Under the pieces are notes generated by a model. The model had not been told where the DNA came from, searched no databases, and saw nothing but the letters and a program-made list of their open reading frames with translations. The position numbers and the translations under genes were made by a program. A stretch of 64,000 nucleotides of DNA from Pleodorina starrii (Eukaryota > Chlorophyta > Chlorophyceae > Chlamydomonadales > Volvocaceae), in the NCBI GenBank assembly GCA_030267565.1, contig BRXU01000009.1:1882001-1946000 (forward strand), read 5' to 3'. Positions within the stretch are counted from its first letter, which is position 1. Every line of letters starts with the position of its first letter. Below, piece after piece: positions 11,054-23,400 of the stretch.

Positions 11054-14000
11054 CAGAAGCACCGTCTCGCTCATCCACGCGGACCGGCTGGTGAAGGTGC
11101 CGCAGCACCTGAGGTACGAGCCGTGACGTGCCGTACCGCCGGCTCGCGTCCGCCCTCATCAATGTGCTCCCGCCGGCTGTTACCACCCCCGGTTGGGCCA
11201 CCAATCATTGCAATGATGGAGTGTTGGAATGGCCGCCGCTGCCGAGAGCTCAGGCACTCGGCCCCCTAGGGAAAGGCCACGCACCGGACAGCAGGCAGCC
11301 GCTAGGCTCGGGTGTGTCCTCACCCTGTGTGACCAGCAGCGCATGGTCATGTTTGACATCCGTGCGCTGCTGGTCACACCGGGCGGGTCATACCCAGGCA
11401 ACACACGGCGCCCTCACCCTGGCGTGTTCGGCAAGTGTTGCTGGGTCCGTTCGCCAACGTTTCACCTCCAACCCTTCGCCGCTCCATTTCGTCTTTCTTA
11501 ACCTCCCCCCTCCCGCAATGTGTGTCCACGGCGTCAGGCCCTCCGACCCCGCCGCGCGGGAGACCCGGGTGGAGGACCGACCCCTGGTCACCCGCGTGCA
11601 CGACAAGCTGTTCAAAACGCACCGGGAGCGCTTTGTCCGCAAGGTGCTCCGCAGCTGCTGCCCGGACGGCAGTGGGCTGCTGACGCCCTCACAGCTGCGC
11701 TCCGCCCTGGATCGGCTGCACGTGGGGCTGGAGCCGGAGGAGAGGGAGCGGATCGTGGCGCGTGTGGCGCCGGATGAGGACAGCAGGGTGGGTCGGTGGA
11801 GGTGCCGGGGGGCGAGGGGCGGTCGGACAGCAACCGACCCGTGGGTCGCTGGGCCGAAAAGAGAAATTCGCAGCGGAGAAGGAGACGGCGTTAGACGGCG
11901 TCGCTGGGGTGACCAGCCCCGAAACCGGGTTGATCGCGGGCAGTTCCGGGCTGAGTGGGATCGAGGGGGTTAGGAGGGGGGCTGGGGTTCGGTGGGTGCA
12001 CTCGGAAGGGTTGGCGAAAGGTTGGGTCAGTAAAAGTAAAAGCAGTTGGTTGGTTGGTGGTTGGGCAGGTTCGGCCGCGCCTGCCAGCATCGGTCGCCTA
12101 ACGTCGCCTCGATGAATCCCCACCTCGCTGCGGACCGTCTTTTCCAACTTCCCAGCCGAAGCGGAAAACCCTAAGTATTCGCCCCCCCTCGATGCCTGCC
12201 TCCCACCTCGCTGGCCCCCTCCCCCCACCCGCAGGTTCATTTCATGGACTTTATGCGTGTGTTTGAGGCTCCGCAGCCGCTGGGCGATGAGGTGGTGGCG
12301 CAGGCGCGAGGCATGAGCGTGCCGGGGCCGCCCACCGTGCGGCCAGGCGGCGGCGGCTCCGGCGTCGGCGACGGCGGTGTGTCGTACTGGAACTGGCAGC
12401 GGCACCCCAAGAGGGTGAGTGCTGGCCCTGGCTCCGACGCGGACACACGAGGACGATTCGCCGGGCTGCGGACGGGAGGGCGCTGCAGGGGGCCGCAGCC
12501 GCTGCCGCTGCCACCCGAAGCGTGGCTGCGGGCTTGCGGCCGCCGCAGCCGCGGTGGTGGCTCCTGCCCCGCCAGTGCCGCCATCCCCTGACGCAAAAAC
12601 ACACACTGACACACACACGGGCTCTTACCCCCGGTTTTCCCCAACTCCGATATCGGGACTCCCAATTCGCTCTTCCGTCACTCTCCTTCCACCTTTCTCC
12701 TTCCCCTCCCCTCCCCGCCTGTTTCCGGACTGCTGCCTTACCGTGTGTCTCTCCACCCTCCCGCTCTAGCCCGTCTGCTTGCCTCTCCATGCCATCATGT
12801 CCCACTCCCCCGCTCCCCCCGCCTGCGTCTCCGTCTAACGCCGTCTCCGTCTCTTCGCTGCGGTATCTTCTTTTTATCCCCCTGCCTCTTCATGCCATCA
12901 TGCCCCCACTCCCCCCGTTCCCCCCGCCTGCGCAGGGTGTGCCGGGCCTGCTCGATCAGGTTCGTGAGGGCAGCCCGGAGCAGGCCGTCAGCGACGCGCT
13001 GCTGACGGGGCTGCTGGCTGCCAAATTAGGCAACGCGCGGGACAAGATGCGGGCGGTGTTCCGGCGCTTCGACACGGACCGCAACTCGCGAATCAACCGG
13101 GAGGAGTTTGCGAAAGGGGTGAGTGCGGGTCCTTGGTGGGGCGGGTTGGGCTGGAGAGGGAGAGGGAGCGGGAGTTGATGAATACCGGTACGGGAGGGGA
13201 GGGGATTGGAGGGCGGGATTGGACGTTTGGGATGGGTTTGTTTCGGGAGCAAGTCGCGAGTTGTGGGGGAGGCCTCTGCCGGAGGGCGCGAAAGTTGTGG
13301 GGTGAGGAACGAGGGGTGGCGGGGCGAGAGGGGGGGCTGGGGCTGGGAGGAGGAGGGCCGGGGACGAGGCACGAGGCACGAGGGCGGGCGGCCGCATTCG
13401 CAACCCAACCGTCGCAACCAACCTGGGTCGCCTGCGTTGCAACCAACAACCGAAACCCGCAACCATCAACCGCCCGAACCAACAACGAATAAAAAAAATA
13501 TCTTGTACATTATACAGATCGCGGCGCTGCGCATCGACGTGAGTCGCGACCAAGTGGACCGCCTGTTCGACCTGGCGGACACGGACCGCAACGGACTCAT
13601 CGACTACACCGAATTCGCGCAGCGCTTCGAGGAGCCCGGGCTGCGGAAGAAGCCGGCAGCAGCCGGGTCCCTGACCCCGCGGCGGACGCCACGGAGCGCG
13701 GCTGCCGCTCCAGGGGATGAGCCCGGCCTGTCCGAAACCACCGGCTCCGGCTCCGGAACCGGTGTCGTGCCGCTGGCCCAGTCGCTGGCCCTCAGCCAGG
13801 ACGAGCTGTGCGGCGCGCTGCGGCACCCGCTGGTTTTGGAGCTGGCTCGCAGTCTGAACGGCAAGGCCGGCGGTGCGATGGCGCCGTTTCGTCAGCTGGA
13901 CCTGCCGCGGTGTGGTGCTCTGGATGTGGCCCACATGACGGCCGCGTGCCAGGCGCTGGTGCCGGGTGAGTGAGTGGGCAGCAGTAGCAGTGTGTGTGTA

Positions 14001-16862
14001 TGTGGGGGGGAGGCAATAGAGGCGATACCGCAGTAAGGGGGGGCGGGGGCGAAGCGGTTTGGTTCGGGGTGTGATGCCCGTCGCTCGCAATGCACGGAGG
14101 GCCAGCTGCTGGCCCCCCGTTGGCTGTACGGTACTCCTCGTGAGTCTGGAGCCCACGGCAACACACACACACATACACACACATCTATATACGGGGAAAA
14201 ACGTGAAGCTGCGGCGAGTCGGGGAAGTGGGGTTGAGAGATGAGAGGCACAGGCCAACCCCGAGGAAGTCGCCTGTCCGACGTTCTCCCCCCGGCCCCCC
14301 CATACACACTAACACCCCCCCAGGCATCGGCGAGCGGCAGGTCGCGGCGGTGATGGCGACGGTGGACCCGGACAGCTCCGATCGGGTGGACTACCGGGCC
14401 TTTGTGTGGAGGCTGCTGGAGGGGGGGCTGACGCACCCGCGACTGACGCACAGCGCACCGCCGGGCGGGAGCAAGGGCGGCAAGGCGGCGGCGGCGGCGG
14501 CGGCGGGGGATGGCGCTCAGGGCTCTGGGGACTCGGGAGGCGGGAGAGGGGCGCTGGCGCGGTTCGGGGAGACGCTGACGGTGCCGGTGAGGAGCTGCTG
14601 GGGTCGGGGTTTGAAGGTTTAGGGGGTGGGGTGGGGTGAGGTAGGGTTGGGTTTTGTTACGTGAGTTTGGGCTTGGGTTTGGGTTTGGATGTTCCATTAC
14701 ATGTGGGGTGCGGAGTTGGATGGATTTCTTGGTTGGCCGATTGCTTTGATGATGTGTTTAGGAACCCCGCTGCCGCTGCGGCTGCCACCACCACCACCAC
14801 CTCGAGTCGAAACTGTCTATGCCTCCTGTGCCTCCCCCTCACCTGACCTCCTCCCGCCTCCTGGCACCAAGCCAGCCTCCCCAACGCCCCCGGCCCTCCC
14901 CATCGGTCTGGTTGCTGCAACCAGGGCCACTACCCCGTACCCCGCCCCCAACCGCCCTGACCGCGCAGGAGGCCCTAAAACCCTAAAACCCAACCCTAAA
15001 ACCCCTGAAAACCCTACCCTAACTCTCATTGTCCCCGACCGCGCAGGAGGCACTCCCCACGCCGCAAACTCGCGCACTCAGCGCCGTCAGCCTCTCCGGT
15101 ACAAAGGACGCCGCGTCCGCTGCCGACCACGCCGCCGCCGCCGCCGCCTCCACCGCCGGTAGCGGCAGCGGCACCAGCGTGCCACCGCCGCCGCCACCCT
15201 CGTCCATCTACCCCGGTCGCGACAGCCTCTACAAGATCCACGCCCTCGCCATAGCGCCCCTCCTGGAGTCTCTCGACCGCGCCGGCGGCGGCGACGGGTC
15301 GCTGCTGCGTGGGGTGGTGGCGCAGAGCGTGGATGTGGGCTCCCTGGCTTCGGGGGGGAGCAAGGCACCCTCGCACGCCACGGGTAAGGGAGGGAGGGTT
15401 CGCGACGGGGCTGCAATCGCACGAGCGGGCGGGCGGGCTACCGGGCGGGCGGAGGGTTCTTCCCGCCTCTGCATTCGCCTTCATTCCACAGGCTGTACCC
15501 CGGAACGCTGCACTTACACACGCTTCCCTTCAGTGCTCCCTTACACTGTTGGGGCCGTTTCCCCAACATACACGTACGCTTCCCCAACACGGGCTTCCCT
15601 TCACTTGCTTTTCTCAATACCCTTGCTTTCATGCGATTCGAACCCTCGCGCATTCCCCCCATCCTCCCCATCCTCCCGCTTCCCTCCTCGCTCCCTCCCA
15701 GGCCGCTTCAGTCGCTTCTGGAGCCGGCGTTTCGCCGACACGAGCTCCATCACCAGCGGGGACCCCCTCTCGGCGCACACGGGCCGGCCGGAGGGGCCCT
15801 TTGTCCGCAAGGCCGCCAACGACGACTACTTGCACTACCAGGCGGAGGACCGGGCGAAAGAGACGCGGAGGAGGGAGCAGGTGGGGGCGGGCAGCTTGCG
15901 CGTTTTGCGCGTGCGTCTGCACTCGCGCGCGTGCATGTCCGAGCGATTGAAGAACAGTGAAACGATCTGTGAGGCACACGGCCTGGGGTTTGACACGCGA
16001 AGAACCTAAAAGGCCGCCGTCCCCCTTGCGAAGAGCCTAACAAGTCGCCGCACGCGTCCATCCCCGTCACGCGAATCGGACCACGGTATGGCATCCAGCC
16101 CGCGCAAAAAGAGCTGACCACCTCCCGTTAGCGGGGAAACCACCTCAGAACGTACCACTGCTATACTTACCGCTACGCCGCACTGCCGTACTGTACTGCT
16201 GCAGCTTGTACATCGGTACGAGGCGCGCTCCGAGGCCGACGCGCGCTACTCGGCGCAGGACGACGCATCCGGCGCCGACGCGGGGCGGCTGGTGGTGGCG
16301 AAGGCCATGCGGGCCAGGTGGGTGATGAGTCAGTGCCGTACCCGAGTGCCGTACCTGCCGAGCCAGCCACTGACCTGATGGCGAGAGAGGGTTGGGTGCG
16401 CACACGCGTGCCGTGTCGTGTCCGTGCCGTGTCGTGTCCATGTCGTGTCGTGTCGTGTCCATATCGTGGAGGCTGGGTGGGGTTTTGGGGGCGGTGGTGG
16501 GTGTCGAGGTGCGGGTTGGGGCGGTGGCGGGTTGCTTCTTGCTTGGCCTGGCGAAGGGTGAAGGCAACGCTTTGGCGCAACGCAAGGGCCGAACCCGCCC
16601 GTTTCGACAACCCCAATGGATCGCATTGCAATCTGACCGCTCAACTGACCGCATGTGTGCGTGTGTGTGTCTGTGTGTGTGCGTGTGGACGGCGCGTCCG
16701 TGACGCAGGTATGAGGAGCGCTGCGAGATGTACGACAGGTTACGGCAGGTGAACGACAAGGACGACCACACGTTCTTCGGCCGGCAGTTCGTATTCCGGG
16801 AGCACAAGACGGACACCGCCAACCAGCCGGTGTGGGCCGACCAGACGCGGTCGTACTGGTGA
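11054..16862 (+). CDS. Protein with three EF-hand pairs (5' end unresolved)
   Basis: Probably a calcium-responsive or structural EF-hand protein, possibly flagellar. Exons: 11538-11787, 12235-12414, 12936-13118, 13518-13965, 14324-14586, 15047-15383, 15702-15880, 16205-16317, 16709-16862 (TGA). Phases agree throughout and give 701 residues. An upstream exon ending at 11113 (..LIHADRLVKVPQHL) joins in phase, but its start and the initiator ATG are not identified. EF-hands come in pairs: EF1 (CPDGSGLLTPSQ) and EF2 (APDEDSRVHFMD) lack key ligands; EF3 (DTDRNSRINREE) and EF4 (DTDRNGLIDYTE) look calcium-competent; EF5 is degenerate and EF6 (DPDSSDRVDYRA) lacks the position-12 acid. The C-terminal third is charged and ends HKTDTANQPVWADQTRSYW. 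Axonemal EF-hand proteins such as EFHB/CFAP21 are one idea, not shown. TGTAA occurs at 16863, 17877 and 18405. Confidence 0.82.
11426..11459 (+). repeat. Intronic dispersed repeat, partial copy
   Basis: Matches the 5' part of the dispersed intron repeat (TTCGGCAAGTGTTGCTGGGT, then CCGTTCGCCAACG). It lies in the intron before exon 11538-11787 of the EF-hand gene, sense orientation. Confidence 0.6.
11861..11895 (-). repeat. Intronic dispersed repeat, reverse copy
   Basis: Reverse-oriented partial copy (GCAGCGGAGAAGGAGACGG, then CGTTAGACGGCG). It lies in the intron 11788-12234 of the EF-hand gene. Confidence 0.6.
12788..12932 (+). repeat. Intronic repeat copy flanked by a 40-bp direct duplication
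   Basis: A dispersed-repeat copy (about 12832-12880, with TAACGCCGTCTCCGTCTC and GCTGCGGTATCTTC) is bracketed by two near-identical pyrimidine-rich segments, 12788-12827 and 12891-12932. Both begin CATGCCATCATG and end CCCGCCTGCG. The second copy provides the true acceptor at 12935 of the EF-hand gene. Confidence 0.75.
14959..15051 (+). repeat. Telomere-like repeats between duplicated splice acceptors
   Basis: The 15-mer GACCGCGCAGGAGGC occurs at 14959-14973 and 15037-15051. The 63 bases between are mostly CCCTAAAA-type telomere repeat units. The 15-mer contains the intron acceptor CAG and the first exon bases of the EF-hand gene. Only the downstream copy gives an open frame (exon 15047-15383); the upstream one would reach TAA within the telomeric repeats. 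Confidence 0.9.
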
Positions 16863-19843
16863 TGTAACTGTTGTCGTCGTACCTTGGTCGCCAGGCGGTT
16901 CCGGAGCTGCAGCAGCTGCACTGCGAGCAGCAACGTCGAGGCGAGGCCGCAGCGGCCGTCACGCGGCGCAATTCCCAGAGTAAACTGGTGACGAGGACGA
17001 TTTTGGCCGGCGCCGTTGCCGCAGTTGCCTCCGCCGCTGGCTGCCGACTGAACTGGCTCTTGCTCAGGCGGAGGCCCTGTCGTACTGTGGTTTCGGAGTT
17101 TCGGAGTGGGCGGCGGCTCGACCATCGCCCCAGGCTCCGGCGCAGGGCCGACCGCCTGCGGGGGGATGTCGGGTGTTGTGGTGCTCTTGCAGCATTTCAA
17201 GGCGTTGGGTGGTGGGATAGCGGCTGGGTGTCGTGCCTCTCGTTTTGCCTCTCTTGTTGCCTCTAGCAGCTGCGCGTCTTTTGCCGGCTCTGGGGCAGCG
17301 CCAGGACAACGGGGAGAGAGCGCGCGCGCCCTCCCTCCCGCCCTCCCGCCCGCCTGCGCGCGCATCCGCGCGCGTCAGCTGTGGAGCCGAACGGCCGTCG
17401 CCGCGAGGGCGTGTGACCGTATGCCGCTTAGGCTGATGGGGTTTGCTTGGGTGGCCCCTCTCCGGGGGCTCGGGGGATTTACCGTTGACCTGCCGGCCGC
17501 CGGAGAGTCAAACGGTTGGCAGTTGACCATTGTTGGTTGGCGGTCGGCAGGATGCGATAGAACAAAACCTGTCAGTTTGGCTGTTTGTGGAGTGTGTGGC
17601 CACGGCCGGCCTTGTCAGTCAGGGGCTTGAATCGGAAGCTGAGTGCGGTGTCCCGGTGTGGTGTGGTGTGGGTGCAGTGAGGGGCATCGAAGCAGGGGAT
17701 GGGGTCGGGTGGTGGTGCGGGGGCAGGGATGTGGCGGCGCAGAGCCGTGAGGCCGAACGGTGCGGTGCTGGTGATGGTGATGGGAAGGTGTGATCGAGAT
17801 CTGCTTTCTTTTGCTTTGCTTTTTCTATGCTGTGGGCTTTCGGGATATCGCGCGAAAGAGAAGCTGGGGAGAGCCGTGTAAACGTGGGGGAAGGGGGCTG
17901 AGAGGACGCGTTTCCCCGCCGTTTAATTTGCTGTGGTTCTTTTCTTTCTTCCTTTCTTTCTTTCCTTGTCGAGGTTCGAATGGCGCGATAAGGTGGGGAA
18001 GACCCCGGGGCTGGGGGGTGTCTCCCAGGTCTCATATGCGGTGCGGTGCGGTGGGGTGCGGTGGGGGAGGGCGGTCGGCGGCGCCGGGAAGGGCGGGCAG
18101 GAGGCGCCTCGTTGCGTTTACCGCGCAATGCCGTACATCGTACATATCCGGCTTTTCATTAAGAAGTCATCGTACATGCCCGATTGCCCGTACGTGTTTT
18201 TAAACGGACCCTATACTGATCTGTGTGTGCGTGTGCGCGTGTGTGTGTGGAGGTGGGAGTGTGCGGGTTCCCAGGGACTCCTTCCCAATCACGGCAAGGG
18301 AAGGGGAGGGTTGGTGGCCTGCAGGCGGCGGGCTCCTGGGAATTCAGACGTGCGGCTGCTGCTGCGTTCACCACATCGCAAGACCCCGTCCCAGGTCGCT
18401 CTCTTGTAAATCATCAAGCATCCTACTGGTTGTTACTTCCCCCGGGGGACGGGGGGGTTGCGGTTTGTTGTGGCAGTGGCTGCACCCTCTTACCCGGTAG
18501 TGTTGTGGGGCGGCCAGCCTCTCCCGCGCCCCGTGATCTCCCTCCCGGGGGACCTGCACGAGCTTTGGGGTCCGCCACAACGCAGGCAGGTGAATGCGGT
18601 AAGGAGGAGCTGGATGGTAATACCGGTAAGAGGACAGCCACTGGATGGTCTAGCTGGACGCTTTGCACTGCAAGTCTAAGCCGCCTGGCCTGTTGAGCTG
18701 GGAGGGTATAAGGAGAAAGGTTTGGGGCGACGGTGGAGCGAGTGGCCGATCGAGTGCGAGGCAGCGAATCCTTGACGGGGTCTACACGCTCATCTTCGGG
18801 CGAGAGCGGCCGGAGTCGGGGCGGGCCGGCGATGTTCAAAACCGCAAAACTCGAGGTCTGGCTTCCACACGGCTACAAAACTGGAAGACACACTCCACGT
18901 GCAATATAAGATGCCCTCTCTGGTCGTCCACATGCTGTACGGGTTGTACGATGACCGCCGTTCCCAGCCCCTTCCATATAAGCCGGCCCCACTCGTCAAA
19001 ATTTTCAAGTCCGGCCTCCCTTCCAAGGCCTGTGCGTCCTAGAAACAGTATCGGCGACCAACCGCAGCACACTTCTGCGAACGGTCGCCTCTCCTCGCAC
19101 GCCGGGCCGCTGCGTAAGCCTGTGGGATCAGCGACAGGCCATCCCGAATCTCGAGTGAGTTGTTAAAATTTTGTGCGCGTGGTTTCCCTGAGAAAACCCT
19201 GCTGCAAAACTATTTACCTTGTCCGTATCGTCCACTCACACTCTGAACTGTGGGTGCAGGTAACTGCCCTCGCCCAGCCTCACCCAAGCTCGTTTCAGCG
19301 CCTTCAATCTCCGCGCCGCCTGTGTCGTCTGTCGCGGCCAAAACCTTTCAGGTCGGTCATTGGCAGCCGCCCGTGCAGACGCTCTCCTGACAGTTTTCAG
19401 GTTGTCAAACTGCACTGAACAGCGAAGATTGGCGCTAAGCCACACCATTCGGTCGCGCTAAACGGGGTTGGAATGCTAATTGGCGGGACGCCCCAATCGC
19501 GGCAATCGCGAGTTTCTTCCTCTCAGACCTTTCGTCGCCGCGCGGCTGATTTCATACATAGGGTAAATAATTTTTCACTCAGGACTTGATTCGACACTAC
19601 CGTAACCGGACCTGAGTCGCAAGCTGGGCGCGCGTTCGTCAGTTTGATGATTGCGCGCGTTCGTCATAACTGACTAAACTGTCAGGCCTCGGCAGCGCAT
19701 GGCAAATGTCCCCAGCCACTTTGCCCTTTCAAAAACAGGCAGCCACATCAGTCATATGCCTCTACACCTCTTACAAGGTTCTAGAGTCCACTGCAATCAT
19801 AACGCTAATCATATTGTCTTCTGCGTATTTTTCTCCGCGCAGG
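16863..19843. other. 3' flank of the EF-hand gene and gene-free interval
   Basis: About 3 kb without a supportable gene. The first 1-1.5 kb is probably 3' UTR of the EF-hand gene, with TGTAA at 16863, 17877 and 18405. The rest has only short, uncharacteristic ORFs and no recognisable repeat beyond short TG-rich tracts (about 18220-18260). Confidence 0.55.
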
Positions 19844-20638
19844 ATGGAGGGCAGGAATCGGACGGGCGTCAGTATGCTGCCCTTTTCGGTGAGAACGATT
19901 TCATTTGCGCTAGCAATCCGTGCTTGCGTTGACCGTGCGGGCATGCACTGCCTGCAACAATCACGCCCTGCCGTTCACTTGGAAACTTGAAACTTTGAAA
20001 TTTGGATCCGGGCCTCCATCCTGACCCCACTTCTTCGGGCTCCAGGATGATGTGCCAGCCCGTTACGCCAAAACACGACCCCATCCAACCTGGTGCGCCG
20101 TGGCCTGCAGGGCCTTATGCTGCTGATGGTGGGTTTCGGAGCGGCGGCTTCCAACGGCCAAGTCTGCGGAACCGACTACACGTTCGCCTTTGCAGCACCG
20201 ACGGCCGCCGGGTCTTTCGCCAACGACCTTCCAACCTTTGCCACAAAACTTGCCGGGATTCTGGCCTCCGCGCACGGTGTGCCGCAGTCGGACGTACTGA
20301 TTCGAGCCATACATACCTCGGATGATACGGCATACGACAATGTACGGCGTCGTGCTCTGGAGCGTGCCGTACGGACCTATTCCGCAGCCGAGATCAGAGC
20401 ACTGACGGGGGGAAACGCGGTGTCGGGCGCGTGGCGTCTCTCGGAAGTCATCTTTATGGGGTCGCACCCTGTTGGTGGAGGCGACGGCGAGCTCCTCTCG
20501 GCCCGGCAAGCCCACGCAGCGGTCATGGATCAGGTGCAGCACAAGCTACAGACCAGCGGTACGGCATCTTCTAGAGAACTCGTGGTCTACTTGTCAATCG
20601 TCGAAGAATGTGGCCCACGCAGTCTGGCGCGCCGCTAG
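19844..20638 (+). CDS. Secreted Cys-bracketed domain protein A, no Pro-rich tail
   Basis: First of three paralogues (see 23429 and 28358). Exon 1 is 19844-19888 (15 codons) with donor GTGAGA; exon 2 is 20111-20638; phase 0; 190 residues. The N-terminus has a hydrophobic signal-like stretch, MLPFSGLMLLMVGFGAAAS, split by the intron as in the paralogues. The mature domain starts at ..QVCGTDY and ends ..VEECG, so two Cys bracket it. Shared motifs with paralogue C include RRRALERAVRTYSAAEIR, LSARQAHAAVMDQ and VVYLSIV. Unlike its relatives it stops (TAG, 20636) just after the second Cys. Downstream DNA still has short CCACCG-rich pieces, suggesting a decayed tail. Extracellular matrix or wall placement is inferred from the family. 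The exon 1 call rests on phase and signal position, not homology. Confidence 0.72.
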
Positions 20639-23152
20639 CCACCGCCTCCGTTTCAAAACCCCGTGCAAACAAAAGCCGCCTAGGCCCCAACCACCGCCAT
20701 CGCCACTTTTCCACTTTCATCCCCTCGGCGTCGCACGCTGCCCACGGACAAGTCGCCGCCGCCGCCATCGCAAGCCCGCAAGGCCACATCAGAGCCCCCA
20801 GGGCGGCCGTCCCTGGCCTAGAAGGCCGTGCTGAGGCGCGCGGTGAGGTGTGACTGTTGCTGCACCGCTGGTGGAGCTCACCGGTGGTGTGGCAGTCACT
20901 GTTGGTCACAATCGACGCACAAGCCAAGGTGTAGAGCTAACGGCTGGCCAAACGGTCGAAGCTGCATTGGAAGCGACCAGCAGGGGGCAAAGAAGCGGCG
21001 GTTCTCGTCCGCCGGCCCAGACATTAACACATTATGCGGGCCATGCAGACATGTACCGGTATCAGCTGAAGTTGCTGTATGTAGGAAGGAGGTAGAAGTT
21101 GTAGAAAGAAGTAGCTGGTGTCGTGGGGTTAGCTGTTGTCGCAGGATGTACGGTAGCTGTTGTCGCATAGGGGATTGAGGGGTAGAGGTACGGAAGACGT
21201 GCAGTACTCCCTTCGCCTACGTACGATACGAAGCGGCGGACGGCTGCGAATTTTTGTCGGACCCTTTGGCGACTTGGCGGTACCTACTCGGATATACCGG
21301 TATAGGGGGTGAGGCCGAGTTAGTGCGTGCTTGGGGAGGGGTTCACAAACGTGGGCATGGACTTTCTTGTTCCTGTCTTGTTGCCTCTGCTGGCAGTAAT
21401 GGTGTTGGCCGGCTTGCCGTCCGCGGTCTGATGAGCCCGTCGTGCTGCCCTTATCAATGCTCTCCAGTGCCAGTCACCAACTGGCTCGGTCCGGGCCCAG
21501 TACCGGTATGTATGTGCCCGGCAGGCAGGCAGGCCCAAGGGTTTAGGGATGCATCTCGCCGTCGACCCGCCCGCTGACGGCAACCAATCACCGTACTGTT
21601 TCTGAAGAGTGAGCGCGAGGGAGCGAGCGGCCTGGAGCACGCAGTCCGGGGGCGGACTGCCTTCCCTCACTCGTTTTTGTAATTCGGTTGTCTGTCTGGG
21701 CCCTTTTCGGCGCTGTCTCACTAAACGCCGAGCAAGCCTTCTCACGACACGAAACGAGTGACTAAGGATGTACTGGCGGCAGTCGGCATATGATCGCGTT
21801 GCGCTCGCCTACCGTATTTGCCTCGTGGGCGTCGTCGTTCTGAGGAACAGCAGAAGCCACAGAACCGCACACACGTCCCTACATAAACACGTCCCTACAC
21901 AACAATCTTTGACAGCAATCCGACTACAACTACATCTTCTGGTACAAATTAGGGCGCATGGAACGACAGCATTTCTCCCCTCGGATTCTGCGCAGCGGCT
22001 TGCGGCCCTGCAATGTTTCCGGCGGCCTAGTCCACGCATTCAATCCAAACATTCCAAGTGTCTTTTTTACAGTACAATGTCACATGGATACAGGAATTAA
22101 ATTATGGAGCTGAGTGTCCCCTACCCTTGACTTCTGCTAGCACTGAATTCATCCGAGTTATATTGCCCAAGGCTTTATAAGGTTTTTGCTTGTAAGGTTT
22201 AACAAGGCCGCTGATCAGCGCGCATATCGTAGAGCTGGACCTTTGCAAGTTAAGGATTGGGAGGTTAGGAAGGGGTTGCAACCCGGCTAGGATGCGTTAG
22301 CGGGTTACATACGTGGATTTGAAGACGAGCGCATTTGGGACTGGGCACTGCGGGTGCGGATTGGGGTGGATGTTGATGCGCGTCGATGCGGACTGGTGGG
22401 GCTGCGACTGCCGGTCGGAACCCTGTCGGAAGAATAAGCTTACCCCAAAAGAATTATGACGTTCAACACAGGTTTTGTATTATGGCATTTTCATTGGCAT
22501 ATGACATAGATTATATGGTAACCTTGATGGTACCATCTCCGGTGCCACTCTTGGGGCATTTGGAGGCACCACGCACCGGTTACGGCACATTGCACGGAGG
22601 CAGCCTTTTGAGGCGATGACATTAAAATCTTCTGCTCGCAATTGTCAGGCAATGAACGGATAGAGTTTTAGAAGAAGTTGTTTGGACGTCATGCTTCCGA
22701 GCGCCTGCGAGCCCTGCGAGCGCGATGGTCTCTGAGGCGCAGCCCACCATTACTGTTAACGGTATGATCCTAGTAGCCTGCATAATTTTTGCTATCATAC
22801 CCAAAATATCTAAGCTACAAGCGTCTGCGAACCATGGTGGAGACGGCCGAGTTTATTGCCTCAAATGCCGTTGCTCGGTTGTTCAGCTTATACTTCTGAC
22901 GGCATTAATATAAAAAACATATGTAATACAGGAATGTGCTGTCCGTTCTATGTCATCCTCCATAACTTCGGTCGGATACCGTACGGATACCGTAGTGTGA
23001 GCCGTAACCCGTCAGGCCCAGAAATCGTGTCGTGCGCCACAAGCCGCGTTGTGAAACATAAGCTACAATAATAATATCTTTCTCTGCGCGACTGAAGCGG
23101 TCCATGAGCCTCTGGGTTCGTTTGAGCCGTACGAGCTCACGGAAGCTTGTAC

Positions 23153-23223
<71 letters not shown>
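23153..23223. repeat. (CAT)n microsatellite, about 24 copies
   Basis: An uninterrupted CAT/ATC trinucleotide run. Its poly-Asp, poly-Met and similar frames on the minus strand are not genes. Confidence 0.98.
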
Positions 23224-23335
23224 AGATACAATAACCTTTAATAAGATTGAAATGTTGCTCTGGCCGCAATGCATCACGGGCATTTAGTTACCATGGTATA
23301 CAATTGAGTATCAGCAACGAGCTGGTGGCTTGCCC

Positions 23336-23400
23336 GGTGCGGCCCGACAGCAACTCTCACTGCAGCAACGCAAGGCAAAACATAGGCGCTGTCAGTCGTT
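23336..23400 (+). promoter_or_regulatory. Leader segment conserved with that of paralogue C
   Basis: Upstream of the gene B start, this segment matches 28245-28312 upstream of gene C. Both share GCAGCAACGC, then AGGC, AA and GGCGCTGTC at the same spacing. It lies about 30-95 bases before the ATG, so it may be shared 5' UTR or core promoter. The role is inferred from position only. Confidence 0.5.

Noticed and set aside
11054..16862. Naming the EF-hand gene EFHB/CFAP21
   Set aside because: EF-hand pairing and possible flagellar context are suggestive, but I cannot confirm a specific orthologous motif without a search.
16145..17365. 406-codon minus-strand ORF
   Set aside because: It overlaps well-supported plus-strand exons of the EF-hand gene and has no domain. 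Long antisense ORFs are common in GC-rich coding DNA.
22953..23269. Poly-Asp / poly-Met ORFs
   Set aside because: Translations of the (CAT)n microsatellite.
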